Below are positions 56,276 through 64,000 of a DNA stretch of 64,000 nucleotides, one piece after another (position 1 is the stretch's first letter; each line of letters begins with the position of its first letter). Source of the stretch: Sediminibacterium sp. (GTDB lineage Bacteria > Bacteroidota > Bacteroidia > Chitinophagales > Chitinophagaceae); contig JAEUVE010000020.1 of the NCBI GenBank assembly GCA_016786865.1, forward strand, positions 118,912 through 182,911, given 5' to 3'. A program made the position numbers and the translations under genes. The notes below the pieces were generated by a model. It made no database searches and was not told the origin of the DNA. It saw only the letters and a list, made by a program, of their open reading frames with translations.

Positions 56276-56294
56276 ATCATGATGTTATTATAAT

Positions 56295-56903
56295 TTATTG
56301 TTTAAGGAGATACTGCCCTTTCAACTTTATCTTGACAGTAATATCCTCATTAGAATTATTTTTAAAATACCAGCCCTGTGGTCCCTCGAACGGAGCAATG
56401 AAAGAGCCTACCATGTTATTGGAATAGGCGATGGTATAGTTTTCAAAATAATTGCTGTTTCCCTTAACCTCTCCATGAAAATCAAAGTATAATTCTCCCT
56501 TATCAGTAATCCATTCGTATTTGAAGGAGCCATATTTAAGCATGTTCACTTTGTATTCAAGTCCCTTTCCTGCGGGTATCACTATACTCACCTCATCGGT
56601 GCGTTCCGCAAGTGGTGTAGCAGGAGCCGGGTTATTCGCCGCCGCAGGCTTGGGTACATCTGCCCCGGAGCCTACGTTATCAAGTTGCAATACTTTGTGC
56701 GGTCCCGAAGTCGCCGTTTCCGCACTTGCATCTCCAACATACAACTTGCTAAATCCCGTTGCTTTGCCAATTCCCAATGGGTCTATCCCGTATTCAGCCG
56801 GGAGTACGGCACTCACCAAGAGTACCGCTCCTATAACCAAAGCAATGACCACCTGCTTGACTATGGATTTTTTGTCTAATATTTGATGCGCTATTTCTGC
56901 CAT
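56295..56903 (-). CDS. Transmembrane anchor protein of the metal-efflux operon
   Basis: The 202-residue protein has a cytoplasmic start, one membrane helix (QVVIALVIGAVLLVSAVLP), a Pro/Ala-rich linker and a C-terminal beta-rich domain with YFDFHGEVKG and PFEGPQGWYFKNNS. Proteins of this form, named transmembrane anchor proteins, neighbour HupE/UreJ and CzcA genes. It probably acts in assembly or sensing in the periplasm; no enzyme motif is visible. It lies 12 bp after the HupE stop. Confidence 0.7.
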   Translation of the reverse strand: MAEIAHQILDKKSIVKQVVIALVIGAVLLVSAVLPAEYGIDPLGIGKATGFSKLYVGDASAETATSGPHKVLQLDNVGSGADVPKPAAANNPAPATPLAERTDEVSIVIPAGKGLEYKVNMLKYGSFKYEWITDKGELYFDFHGEVKGNSNYFENYTIAYSNNMVGSFIAPFEGPQGWYFKNNSNEDITVKIKLKGQYLLKQ

Positions 56904-56915
56904 TTTTGATAGTGT

Positions 56916-57599
56916 TTAAGAATTAAAATAACCGACTAACTGATAGCCGAACAATAGAAAGCCTGCTGCCATAAGCAGGGTATTGGTTAGAGTCGAAAAC
57001 TTCATAAAACTTGATGACCGTCTCCAATTGGTGATGATAAAAAGCACGAGGGCCAAGGCAATAAACTGACCTATCTCGACACCGATATTAAAGCCTATCA
57101 GGTTCGTCAGAAGCCCTGTCCTGTCAAAACTTAGTTCCTGTAACTTACTGGCTAAACCAAAACCGTGAAAAAGACCAAAGATTAGAACTGCTGCTTTCGT
57201 GTTGGGCTGATAGCCCAAAAAACGTTGGAAGCCTCCTAAATTGTCAAAGCCTTTATATACTATGGAAAGGGCAATGATTGCATCAATCAGGTAAGCGTTG
57301 ATTGCCATATCTGCCAGCACACCTAACAAAAGGGTTATACTGTGTCCAATGGTGAAAAAGCTCACATAAAGTAATACTTCTTTGGGTCGGTAAAGGAAAA
57401 AGATGACACCTACAAGAAACAGCAAGTGGTCATATCCGGTAAGCATGTGCTTTGCCCCGATATAAAGAAAAGGCACAAAGGCTACTCCCGAATTTCCGCT
57501 TAGAAAGGTCTGCGTATCCTCATCAACTCCGTGGGCATACACCGACCCTGTTATCAATAATAACAAGGTTATTGATAAGACTATTTTTATATATCTCAT
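56916..57599 (-). CDS. HupE/UreJ family membrane protein
   Basis: The 227-residue protein has a signal-like first helix and about six further membrane helices. Conserved metal-coordinating residues occur in GAKHMLTGYDHLLFL, IGHSITL and GLFHGFGLA. HupE/UreJ proteins are nickel or cobalt transporters or accessory proteins of hydrogenase and urease; in this cargo a metal-handling role fits. It starts the run of closely spaced genes that ends with the RND pump. Confidence 0.85.
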   Translation of the reverse strand: MRYIKIVLSITLLLLITGSVYAHGVDEDTQTFLSGNSGVAFVPFLYIGAKHMLTGYDHLLFLVGVIFFLYRPKEVLLYVSFFTIGHSITLLLGVLADMAINAYLIDAIIALSIVYKGFDNLGGFQRFLGYQPNTKAAVLIFGLFHGFGLASKLQELSFDRTGLLTNLIGFNIGVEIGQFIALALVLFIITNWRRSSSFMKFSTLTNTLLMAAGFLLFGYQLVGYFNS

Positions 57600-57718
57600 T
57601 TAGAACAGTGATTTTAATCGGTACAGACTTCTATAAACCGGATATAAGAATATGCACGGGCATATCATAGCAATGCGACGCTATAATATGAGTGTTAGAA
57701 GAATGTACCGGGAATTAA

Positions 57719-57955
57719 TTAATGCTTATGCCCGTGAGCTTTGTCAATACTGTCCTGATTAACCACAGGAGCTTGATTGCCTGCCGCCGGGTCGTGGGAA
57801 TGTCCATGAGCCTTATCAATACTATCCTGATTAACGGCAGGAGTGGTTAAAGGCTGTTCTGAATTGGAGTTTTTGTCTGAAGAAGACTTTTCGTTGTTAT
57901 TGCAAGCTGTAAACGTAAGTGCAGCAAATGCCGCTATAATGAATGATTTTTTCAT
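57719..57955 (-). CDS. Small His-rich lipoprotein with a duplicated motif
   Basis: The 78-residue protein has a lipoprotein signal (lipobox FTAC near residue 18). It then carries two copies of VNQDSIDKAHGH, the first followed by SHDP and the second by KH at the terminus. It could bind metal ions at the outer membrane. The frame extends upstream to 58084, overlapping the next gene, but the ATG at 57955 is clearly the start. Confidence 0.8.
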   Translation of the reverse strand: MKKSFIIAAFAALTFTACNNNEKSSSDKNSNSEQPLTTPAVNQDSIDKAHGHSHDPAAGNQAPVVNQDSIDKAHGHKH

Positions 57956-58040
57956 CGTTAAAATAAATTTGATAATAAAAAAGAAATAATACGCTCGTAG
58001 GATTGGGCGTAACTCAAATTTAACTTTCAGAGAATGAAAG

Positions 58041-58436
58041 TTAGGCAACGATGAAAGAAGGGGGACCCCGGAGGGAGTATGCACCGTAGAGCGGTGACTG
58101 GTAGATTATGTTCTTATCCGGGGGAAAGGTATGCTGCTGAAAGGCAACGATATATTCAATGGGATATTGATAATCAAAAATGACAGCATTAAAAGGTTGT
58201 GAGATTTCCTTTACTACCGATATATGCGACCTGTCATTAGTAAATGTTATCTGCTCTCCCGTATGTTGAATACCGGAAAACAGCGTTCCTAAATCGATAC
58301 AATCTTTATCAGCATCGTGGTCATGATGGCTGTGTACGGTGAAAATCTCATGGTGATGATGCGAAATGATGCCGTGTCCAAGTATAACTACTTGGGCGAT
58401 AACAAAAAACACTATGGCTAAGTTCTTACGCAACAT
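58041..58436 (-). CDS. Small secreted His-rich protein
   Basis: The 131-residue protein has a hydrophobic N-terminal helix, then ISHHHHEIFTVHSHHDHD, a dense His cluster, and a beta-rich remainder ending RGPPSFIVA. It is a recurrent type of neighbour of Bacteroidota metal-efflux genes and may bind zinc or nickel in the periplasm. It precedes the lipoprotein at 57719 and could be a regulator or scavenger. No known domain is identified. Confidence 0.7.
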   Translation of the reverse strand: MLRKNLAIVFFVIAQVVILGHGIISHHHHEIFTVHSHHDHDADKDCIDLGTLFSGIQHTGEQITFTNDRSHISVVKEISQPFNAVIFDYQYPIEYIVAFQQHTFPPDKNIIYQSPLYGAYSLRGPPSFIVA

Positions 58437-58529
58437 TGTCGCAAATATATAAAAAAATTCGGTGTAGACAATAAAAAGGCGACTAAATTGAAGACAACGC
58501 AGGCTAAACAGTGCGGCAGTTCTTCCTTA

Positions 58530-59150
58530 TTAGCCAGGCAACTTAATTCCGTCTATATTATTAGTCCAATTTACCTTACTGCCTATCGGCTTGCGTTTCG
58601 AGATGGCAGTTACAGGTTTTTCCACATAACCTATATACAAAAAGCCTAAAAGTTTATCCTCACTTTCCAAACCAAAATGGGTTTTCGCTTCTTCAAAATA
58701 GGTAATTCCTGCTGTTGTCCAATAACAGCCCAAACCATAAGCGGTAACACTAAGGAACATATTTTGTACAGCACAGGCTACGGCTTCGATTTCTTCGATT
58801 TCAGGCAGTTTATCTGCTGCACTCCGTTTCATCCCGATAGCGATAACGTGGGAAGACATTAACGGATATTCGATGAGTTTTTTATACCTGTCCTGCTGGT
58901 AACCATCGCCTGCAAATTCCCTGTAAATGTCAGCCTGTAATTGCCCAAAATATTTCAGTCCATCACCTGAAAAAACGGAAAACCGCCACGGCTCCGTTTG
59001 CTTATGATTTGGCGCCCTGTTTGCATTTTCTAAAATCTGCCAAATGATTTCATCGGGAATGGCTTTGTCTTTCACATACTGGTATGGATATATGCTTCTC
59101 CTGCGCAGGAGAATATCGTTGAACTGTTCGATGTTGTATTTTTCCTGCAT
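58530..59150 (-). CDS. Nitroreductase family protein
   Basis: The 206-residue flavoprotein has the FMN-binding RRRSIYPYQY start, NANRAPNHKQTEPW near residue 42 and a C-terminal LGFLYIGYVEKP segment. It would reduce nitro or quinone substrates, or ferric species, with NAD(P)H in the cytoplasm. Its ATG overlaps the P-type ATPase stop by one base (TAATG), so the two are translationally coupled. Why a nitroreductase is coupled to a metal ATPase is unknown. Confidence 0.9.
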   Translation of the reverse strand: MQEKYNIEQFNDILLRRRSIYPYQYVKDKAIPDEIIWQILENANRAPNHKQTEPWRFSVFSGDGLKYFGQLQADIYREFAGDGYQQDRYKKLIEYPLMSSHVIAIGMKRSAADKLPEIEEIEAVACAVQNMFLSVTAYGLGCYWTTAGITYFEEAKTHFGLESEDKLLGFLYIGYVEKPVTAISKRKPIGSKVNWTNNIDGIKLPG

Positions 59151-61063
59151 TATCTCAATAATCTTAACCCGCTTAAAATAACCAGCACTGTACTTCCCTC
59201 GTGACCGACCACGCCTTCGGGAAGCGTTATCTGTCCCTGCCCTATAAAATTGAGCGTAATAAGCGTTAGCGCAACGGCTATGGCAAATACAATGTTTTGC
59301 TTGATGACACTGCTTGCCCTGCGACCAAGATTAATCGCAAAAGGGATATTCTCGATATTATCAGCCATCAGGATAATGTCTGCGGTTTCCATAGCAACAT
59401 CCGTTCCCCCGCTTCCCATCGCAATACCAACCGAAGCAGTAGCTAAAGCGGGGGCATCATTGACACCATCGCCGACCATTGCCACCTTGCCGTATTTTTT
59501 TTCCAACTTCTTAATCGCTTCCACTTTTTGTTCCGGTAGCAGTTCGGCATAGACTTCATCAATGCCCGCCTGTTTTGCGATTGCATTTCCCGTAATTTTT
59601 GTATCCCCAGTCAATAAGGCTACTTTTATGCCTTTGGACTTTAGTTCCTCGATAACCTTTTGCGCTTGTGGGCGAATGGTATCTTCAACCGATAGGAGAC
59701 CAATCGCATGACCGTCAGCAGCAACGAAAATTACCGTTCTGCCCTGTTCTTCCAAACTTGCAGCCTTTTCCAAATCTTCGGCAGAAACAGCTACATCTTT
59801 AAGAATATCCCTTTTCCCGATTTTGTATGCCTTACCATCCAAAGTACCATAAACACCCAAACCATGAATGGCCTGCAATTCTTTTGGTTTGGAAAGATTA
59901 AGCTGCTTATCCCTTGCTTCACGGACAATGGCTTTAGCTATCGGATGTTCGGATAATGTTTCGACCGAAGCGGCGATTTGGAGCAGTTCTTCCCCGGTCA
60001 TCCCTGAAAATGGTATAACATCCATCACTTTGGGTTTACCATAGGTCAATGTTCCCGTTTTGTCAAAGGCGACCACTTTCACACCTCCGATATTTTCAAG
60101 GTGAACGCCACCTTTGAACAGCACACCTTTTCTTGCTGCATTGGATATTCCCGAAAGGATGGCGGGCATGATGGATGACACGAGCGCACAGGGCGAAGCA
60201 ACCACCAAAAAAATCATTGCCCGGTAGATGGTATCACTCCAAGTCCAGTTGAATAAGTAAGGTGGCAATATCATTAGTAGTATGGCTGCTGCCACAACCA
60301 CTTTTGCATATATGCCCTCAAAGCGTTCTACAAATTGTTGGCTTGGCGGTTTCTCATTCTTTGCTTCCTGCACCAAATGGATAATTTTTGACAGTATCGT
60401 TTCTTCTGATGGTTTGGTCACTTCAATTTCCAAAGCACCTTGCCCGTTAATCGTTCCAGAAAAAACGTTATCACCCTTCTTCTTATCCACGGGAATACCC
60501 TCCCCGGTAATGGATGCTTCATTGATAGCAGAATATCCTTCGATAATAATGCCATCGGCAGAAATGCGGTCGCCGGGACGAACCAATATCACATCACCTT
60601 TTTTAAGGGCTTCGACTTTTACTTTTCTTTCAACGCCATTTTCAAGCAAGACAGCTTCTTCGGGACGTAGTTTCATAATAGACTGAATATCCTTATTCGT
60701 TTTTTCCATCGTGTATTGTTCCAATGCGCCACTTAACGAAAAAATGAATATCAGTATTGCCCCGTCCATCCAATAGCCAATGGATGCTGCGCCGATTGCT
60801 GCGGCGACCATCAAAAGGTCAACGTCCAAATCCCTTTCCTTAAAGAGCGTTGTCAGTCCCTCGATAGCTTTCTGATGACCGCCGACAACGTATGCCAGCA
60901 CAAAGAGTATAATTTCAGTGGTGGGCATATTCTGTTTGCCCGCCCACCATGCCAAAAGAATGAACAGCAAACATAATGCTGTTATAATAGCGGCTCCATG
61001 TCTTTCCCATATATCGGTAAACGACCATCCCGCTTTGTCGTTTGGTATTGCTAATTCTGCCAT
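59150..61063 (-). CDS. P1B-4-type metal-transporting ATPase
   Basis: The 637-residue pump has the SPC membrane motif (ASPCAL near 293), the phosphorylation site DKTGT near 334, the hinge GDGVND and a terminal HEGST. SPC with HEGS/GT marks the P1B-4 group, which exports Co2+, Fe2+ or Zn2+ (for example CoaT, PfeT, CtpD), rather than the CPC type. There is no N-terminal metal-binding domain. It lies 4 bp after the [2Fe-2S] ferredoxin-like gene. Metal choice is inferred from the subgroup. Confidence 0.92.
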   Translation of the reverse strand: MAELAIPNDKAGWSFTDIWERHGAAIITALCLLFILLAWWAGKQNMPTTEIILFVLAYVVGGHQKAIEGLTTLFKERDLDVDLLMVAAAIGAASIGYWMDGAILIFIFSLSGALEQYTMEKTNKDIQSIMKLRPEEAVLLENGVERKVKVEALKKGDVILVRPGDRISADGIIIEGYSAINEASITGEGIPVDKKKGDNVFSGTINGQGALEIEVTKPSEETILSKIIHLVQEAKNEKPPSQQFVERFEGIYAKVVVAAAILLMILPPYLFNWTWSDTIYRAMIFLVVASPCALVSSIMPAILSGISNAARKGVLFKGGVHLENIGGVKVVAFDKTGTLTYGKPKVMDVIPFSGMTGEELLQIAASVETLSEHPIAKAIVREARDKQLNLSKPKELQAIHGLGVYGTLDGKAYKIGKRDILKDVAVSAEDLEKAASLEEQGRTVIFVAADGHAIGLLSVEDTIRPQAQKVIEELKSKGIKVALLTGDTKITGNAIAKQAGIDEVYAELLPEQKVEAIKKLEKKYGKVAMVGDGVNDAPALATASVGIAMGSGGTDVAMETADIILMADNIENIPFAINLGRRASSVIKQNIVFAIAVALTLITLNFIGQGQITLPEGVVGHEGSTVLVILSGLRLLR

Positions 61064-61067
61064 AATT

Positions 61068-61322
61068 TTATCTGTTGAGTATATGTTTTTTAAAAACGTT
61101 TCCTAAATCTTTTTCCGAAAACCAAATATCATCGGGATGCAGATGCAGAACAGGCGCATTTTTGCACCTGTCGGTACAGCCCATTGTTTCCGTGTGAACT
61201 TTGCCCTCCAGTCTGTACTTTTTGATATAATGCGCCAATAATTTGCCTTTTTTCTTCCGGCAGTTGGCTCCTACGCATTGGTAAAATATTATATCGTCTC
61301 CAGTTTCTTCTAAGTCTCTCAT
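61068..61322 (-). CDS. Thioredoxin-like [2Fe-2S] ferredoxin
   Basis: The 84-residue protein has four cysteines in the pattern of thioredoxin-fold [2Fe-2S] ferredoxins: C-x4-C in CVGANC, then C-x3-C in CTDRC after about 30 residues. It begins the tight unit with the P1B-4 ATPase and nitroreductase. It may act as an iron or redox sensor or electron donor; this is inference from context. Confidence 0.82.
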   Translation of the reverse strand: MRDLEETGDDIIFYQCVGANCRKKKGKLLAHYIKKYRLEGKVHTETMGCTDRCKNAPVLHLHPDDIWFSEKDLGNVFKKHILNR

Positions 61323-61418
61323 TTTCTGAATTATTTTTTAGTTCTGAATATTACTTATGCGATGTGCATTGTTACACATCTTTTCAAATACAATACAATT
61401 CATTACAAAATGACACGT

Positions 61419-61736
61419 TCAGCTCTGTATGTATTTAAATCCGCCAGTCAAGGCAGCTTCAGCTTTTTCAAGCTCCCGGTCTAAATAGTTGACATCTTCA
61501 AGACTTATTAAATCCCTTTCGAGAAGGAGGAGCAGAATTTGGTTCGCTGTTTCTGCCCTCACCATAAATCCAGGTCGTTCATTTCTCGAAAAATGTGTCA
61601 CTGTTATGTCTTTATATCTATAATTGACGCTTATGGCAAAAAGTCCTCGTAAGTCAACGCCAGATGACCTATTCTGTTTATCAGTCCTTTTGTGAGTAAA
61701 TTGTTCTCCTTCCTTCATCCGTGTTTTAATAACCAT
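61419..61736 (-). CDS. Hypothetical protein
   Basis: I do not recognise this 105-residue soluble protein. It has a Lys-rich start, a beta-rich centre (ISVNYRYKDITVTHF) and a C-terminal helical part with LEDVNYLDRELEKAEAAL. It lies between the cytochrome c/FTR1 gene and the ferredoxin gene on the same strand. There is no signal peptide or cysteine. Confidence 0.55.
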   Translation of the reverse strand: MVIKTRMKEGEQFTHKRTDKQNRSSGVDLRGLFAISVNYRYKDITVTHFSRNERPGFMVRAETANQILLLLLERDLISLEDVNYLDRELEKAEAALTGGFKYIQS

Positions 61737-61793
61737 TATTTTTTTACGTCACCTAACGCAAGCAGGTATCTCATAATGTGTCCTATGTTTCTA

Positions 61794-63710
61794 TTACTCT
61801 GCTGTAATTTTTTCGCTCTTCTTGTTTCTTACGCTTAGGTAAATGATAATAACCAGTACTGCTAACTGCGATGTGATGGTCTGAATATTCGGATATATGC
61901 CCAACAAGTCTATGGTTGGCAACCAGTCAATGGGTGATACTGAAATGTAACCCGCTTCCTGAAATGCGCGAATGCCTTTACCAGCCAGAATAACTGCCAA
62001 TATCATTACCATATAGGAGGCCAGTTTGAAGAATTTGCCTACAGGTAATCTTTTGGTATATTTTAAAAAGATAAAGGTCACAATTGCAATAACCACTGTC
62101 GATGTAAGCAAAGCCCAATTGATTGCTGAACCTGCCACGTCAGGATTGTTCAATTTCAGCGATGATAAAAACAGTACAACTTCAAAGGCTTCCCTGAATA
62201 CGACGATGAATGAAAAAATGAGCAACCCAACCCAATTTCCGGTTTCGGTAATTTTGTTGATTTTATCCTTTACAAACTTAGTCCACTTTGATATTTCGGA
62301 GTGGGAATGCAGCCACACACCCGCAAAGAGCAACACGACAACTGCAATTGTGGCTCCTATTGCTTCCATCAGTTCCCGTGATGCTCCGCTTAAATTGATT
62401 AGCTTATCAACAAGGAACCAGCTTACCACCCCGACTAAAACTGCTGATATCCAGCCAGCATGCACCGCTACGACTGCCCGTTTTACGTTCAGCGTTCTTA
62501 ATACACTCAAAATTATCAGGATAATCAATAGTGCTTCGAAAGCCTCCCTTAAAAGAATGGATAAGGCCGAACCATAGATAAAAGCGAATGAATAATCATT
62601 TTCAGCCAGCAATGATTTTGCGGAAGCGAGTTCTGTTGTGAGCTTACCGTGGTATTCTGTTGCTAATTCTTTGTTGTTTGCTTGAAGTGCTTTGCGATAA
62701 GCAATCATATCTCGTTCGATATCCCTTACCAGGGCAGGAGATGTAGCATTTAGTAAGTTCTCTACCAATTCTACACCTTCCAGATAAGACGTTAAAGCAT
62801 ATTGTTCGGCCAACTTGTTATCCCCTTTCTTAAACGCATTATAGGATAGGTCAAGGTTTCTAAGGGCTTCATCCAAAGGGGCAGGTCTTTCCGGCTCATA
62901 ATTTCGTATCTGCCCGACAGTGAAACTTCCTTTGGATTTGTCCAAATAACGCTGTAGTTCTATGTCATTCCATTTGGTGATACTATCAATTGAAAGGTTA
63001 CCGGGGATTGCTGTTTTTAAATTCTCCTTATTGTGCCTTAACGACAGAATGTAATAGGACAGGTCCCAGATTTCATCTTCAGATAGATGTTCCATCGGTT
63101 TCATTGCAGTACCTTCTACACCTAATTTGACGACATTGTATGCCTGTAGCGGCGAGACTTGGCTCATGCCCTTATTATCTAAAAAGTTTGTTGGTTTAGG
63201 GTCGAGACTTTTACTCAATATGCCATCGCCTCCACCTTTGGCTCCATGACAGGAAACACAATTAGTTTGAAAAAGGACAGCTCCGTTTTTTAAAGACGGG
63301 TAACGGTTTGGAGTAATCTTCAAAATTCCCAAGCCAAGAATTTTAGTTTTTGTATCTAATGCAATTGCTGAAATTTCCGTCTTGTCTGCTTTTTTTGAAA
63401 CTGCCTCACTCAATTTTATTAAAGGCAATCGAAGTTCATTAAACTGTGCAATCTTGAGTGCCGGAGCTAAGCCTTTTTGCAGCGATATACATTTTTCTGC
63501 AAATTCATTCATTTCCGCAAATTCAAATTCATTGATTACCTTACCTTGCTCAACGGCGGCAGTGTAGTCCTTTGATATATATTCCAGCAGGGTAACCAAA
63601 GTTCGCAAGTCTTTATCTATTGGTGCTGCCGGAGGATTTTGAAGTGCCTGCGAAAATAAATTCGCTGACCATAATGAAAAGATAAACAAGCAGATTTTAA
63701 ATTTATTCAT
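61794..63710 (-). CDS. Cytochrome c/FTR1-family iron permease
   Basis: The 638-residue protein has a signal peptide, a cytochrome c domain with heme motif CVSCH near residue 153, and a helical region. A C-terminal FTR1 permease has two REAFE-type motifs (REAFEALL near 390 and REAFEVVL near 508). These REXXE motifs bind iron. The fused cytochrome may link iron oxidation to transport. It is the first gene of the minus-strand cargo unit. Confidence 0.9.
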   Translation of the reverse strand: MNKFKICLFIFSLWSANLFSQALQNPPAAPIDKDLRTLVTLLEYISKDYTAAVEQGKVINEFEFAEMNEFAEKCISLQKGLAPALKIAQFNELRLPLIKLSEAVSKKADKTEISAIALDTKTKILGLGILKITPNRYPSLKNGAVLFQTNCVSCHGAKGGGDGILSKSLDPKPTNFLDNKGMSQVSPLQAYNVVKLGVEGTAMKPMEHLSEDEIWDLSYYILSLRHNKENLKTAIPGNLSIDSITKWNDIELQRYLDKSKGSFTVGQIRNYEPERPAPLDEALRNLDLSYNAFKKGDNKLAEQYALTSYLEGVELVENLLNATSPALVRDIERDMIAYRKALQANNKELATEYHGKLTTELASAKSLLAENDYSFAFIYGSALSILLREAFEALLIILIILSVLRTLNVKRAVVAVHAGWISAVLVGVVSWFLVDKLINLSGASRELMEAIGATIAVVVLLFAGVWLHSHSEISKWTKFVKDKINKITETGNWVGLLIFSFIVVFREAFEVVLFLSSLKLNNPDVAGSAINWALLTSTVVIAIVTFIFLKYTKRLPVGKFFKLASYMVMILAVILAGKGIRAFQEAGYISVSPIDWLPTIDLLGIYPNIQTITSQLAVLVIIIYLSVRNKKSEKITAE

Positions 63711-64000
63711 GTCCGTTCCCGTTATTTATAAGTGTTTACTTGAACAATATTTATGTTGAAGAGTAGATAATGTAAGAAAGGCATCTATGTGCTTTTACGA
63801 TTTACCAAACAACTGTTATGTCCTAATTAAGAAATACTACAAAAGTATAGCTAATAATCGTAGCTGAGTTCAACTGATAAGTGCAATTTTTAAACAAAAG
63901 GCAAAAAAGCTTTTGAGGGCTTTTTGCCTTTTGACCAAGTAGTGCGACCTTTTGGTTGCTTATGACAAAAAATTACACTCAACTCAGTTTGGTACAAAGA
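63711..64000. other. Intergenic region at the right edge
   Basis: No gene is seen in these 290 bases. The part next to 63710 should carry the promoter of the FTR1-led unit. A hairpin at 63896-63932 suggests the end of another minus-strand transcript from the right. Confidence 0.5.
63896..63932 (-). terminator. Terminator-like hairpin
   Basis: AAAAGGCAAAAA and TTTTTGCCTTTT flank a short GC-containing loop region (AGCTTTTGAGGGC). On the minus strand it is followed by TTTAAAAATT, a partial T tract. It may end a gene lying right of the window. Confidence 0.5.

Larger units (their letters stand above)
29500..64000. mobile_element. Integrative conjugative element of the Bacteroidota (left part)
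   Basis: RteC, paired HTH proteins, DUF3945, TopB, ORF6N, DUF1896 and the giant methylase/helicase appear in the order seen in CTnDOT-related ICEs of Bacteroidota. They are followed by a long metal-resistance cargo. The left limit is placed at the hairpin near 29.5 kb because chromosomal genes resume beyond it and the first of these is truncated. Integrase, relaxase and transfer genes are not in the window, so the element continues to the right. Confidence 0.75.

Noticed and set aside
63896..63932. Right end of the ICE
   Set aside because: The hairpin is more simply a terminator; integrase and transfer genes have not yet appeared, so the element should continue.

Overview
The window comes from a member of the Bacteroidota, most likely a Chitinophagaceae-type soil or environmental bacterium. 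Evidence for this is a SusC/SusD pair with an STN-bearing SusC and its own ECF sigma/FecR regulators, a reg_prop/Y_Y_Y histidine kinase, GIN-domain and DinB-like proteins, weak ribosome binding sites, and an integrative conjugative element (ICE) carrying RteC, DUF3945, TopB, DUF1896 and a giant methylase/helicase. No rRNA, tRNA, CRISPR array, integrase, relaxase or conjugation gene is visible.

Bases 1 to about 29,480 look chromosomal. First come a DinB-like protein, a Crp/Fnr regulator and a GIN-domain secreted protein on the minus strand. A plus-strand signalling group follows: a propeller histidine kinase, a membrane acyltransferase and a NarL-type response regulator. A 7-2-7 inverted repeat (CCACATA-WW-TATGTGG) lies about 50 bp before the kinase and before the regulator, with a third copy at the left edge of the window. 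Next are an SDR protein, a MarR regulator and a small hypothetical. From 8.9 to 21.5 kb the minus strand carries a glycan-utilisation locus, transcribed as ECF sigma, FecR, SusC, SusD, PIG-L deacetylase, MFS sugar permease, ROK kinase and a large PcRGLX/YetA-like protein. A DAACS symporter lies just upstream. From 22.9 to 29.5 kb a minus-strand group holds an alpha/beta hydrolase lacking its N-terminal part, a TonB-dependent receptor, an acyl-CoA synthetase, a second alpha/beta hydrolase and an SDR dehydrogenase. It looks like an uptake-and-activation pathway for an unidentified acid or ester.

From about 29.5 kb to the right edge the sequence is ICE. The core (29.7-46.3 kb) has an RteC gene, two small HTH proteins, a DUF3945 protein and a shortened paralogue of it, topoisomerase III, an ORF6N protein, DUF1896, an 1812-residue N6-methylase/SNF2-type protein and a second RteC. 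A minus-strand module between ORF6N and DUF1896 carries a broken GmrSD-like (DUF262-DUF1524) gene and a HEPN-type partner; it is probably a decayed defence module.

The remainder (46.4-63.7 kb, all minus strand) is metal-resistance cargo. It holds an MFS exporter, a bestrophin-like channel, a Cys-rich HMA protein, a Czc-type RND pump fused to its outer-membrane factor with a lipoprotein adaptor, a transmembrane anchor protein, a HupE/UreJ protein and His-rich small proteins. At the right lie a nitroreductase, a P1B-4 ATPase (SPC and HEGST motifs), a [2Fe-2S] ferredoxin-like protein and a cytochrome c/FTR1 iron permease. The last four suggest coupled handling of iron or cobalt and redox state. 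The left end of the element abuts the truncated hydrolase gene; the right end lies outside the window.
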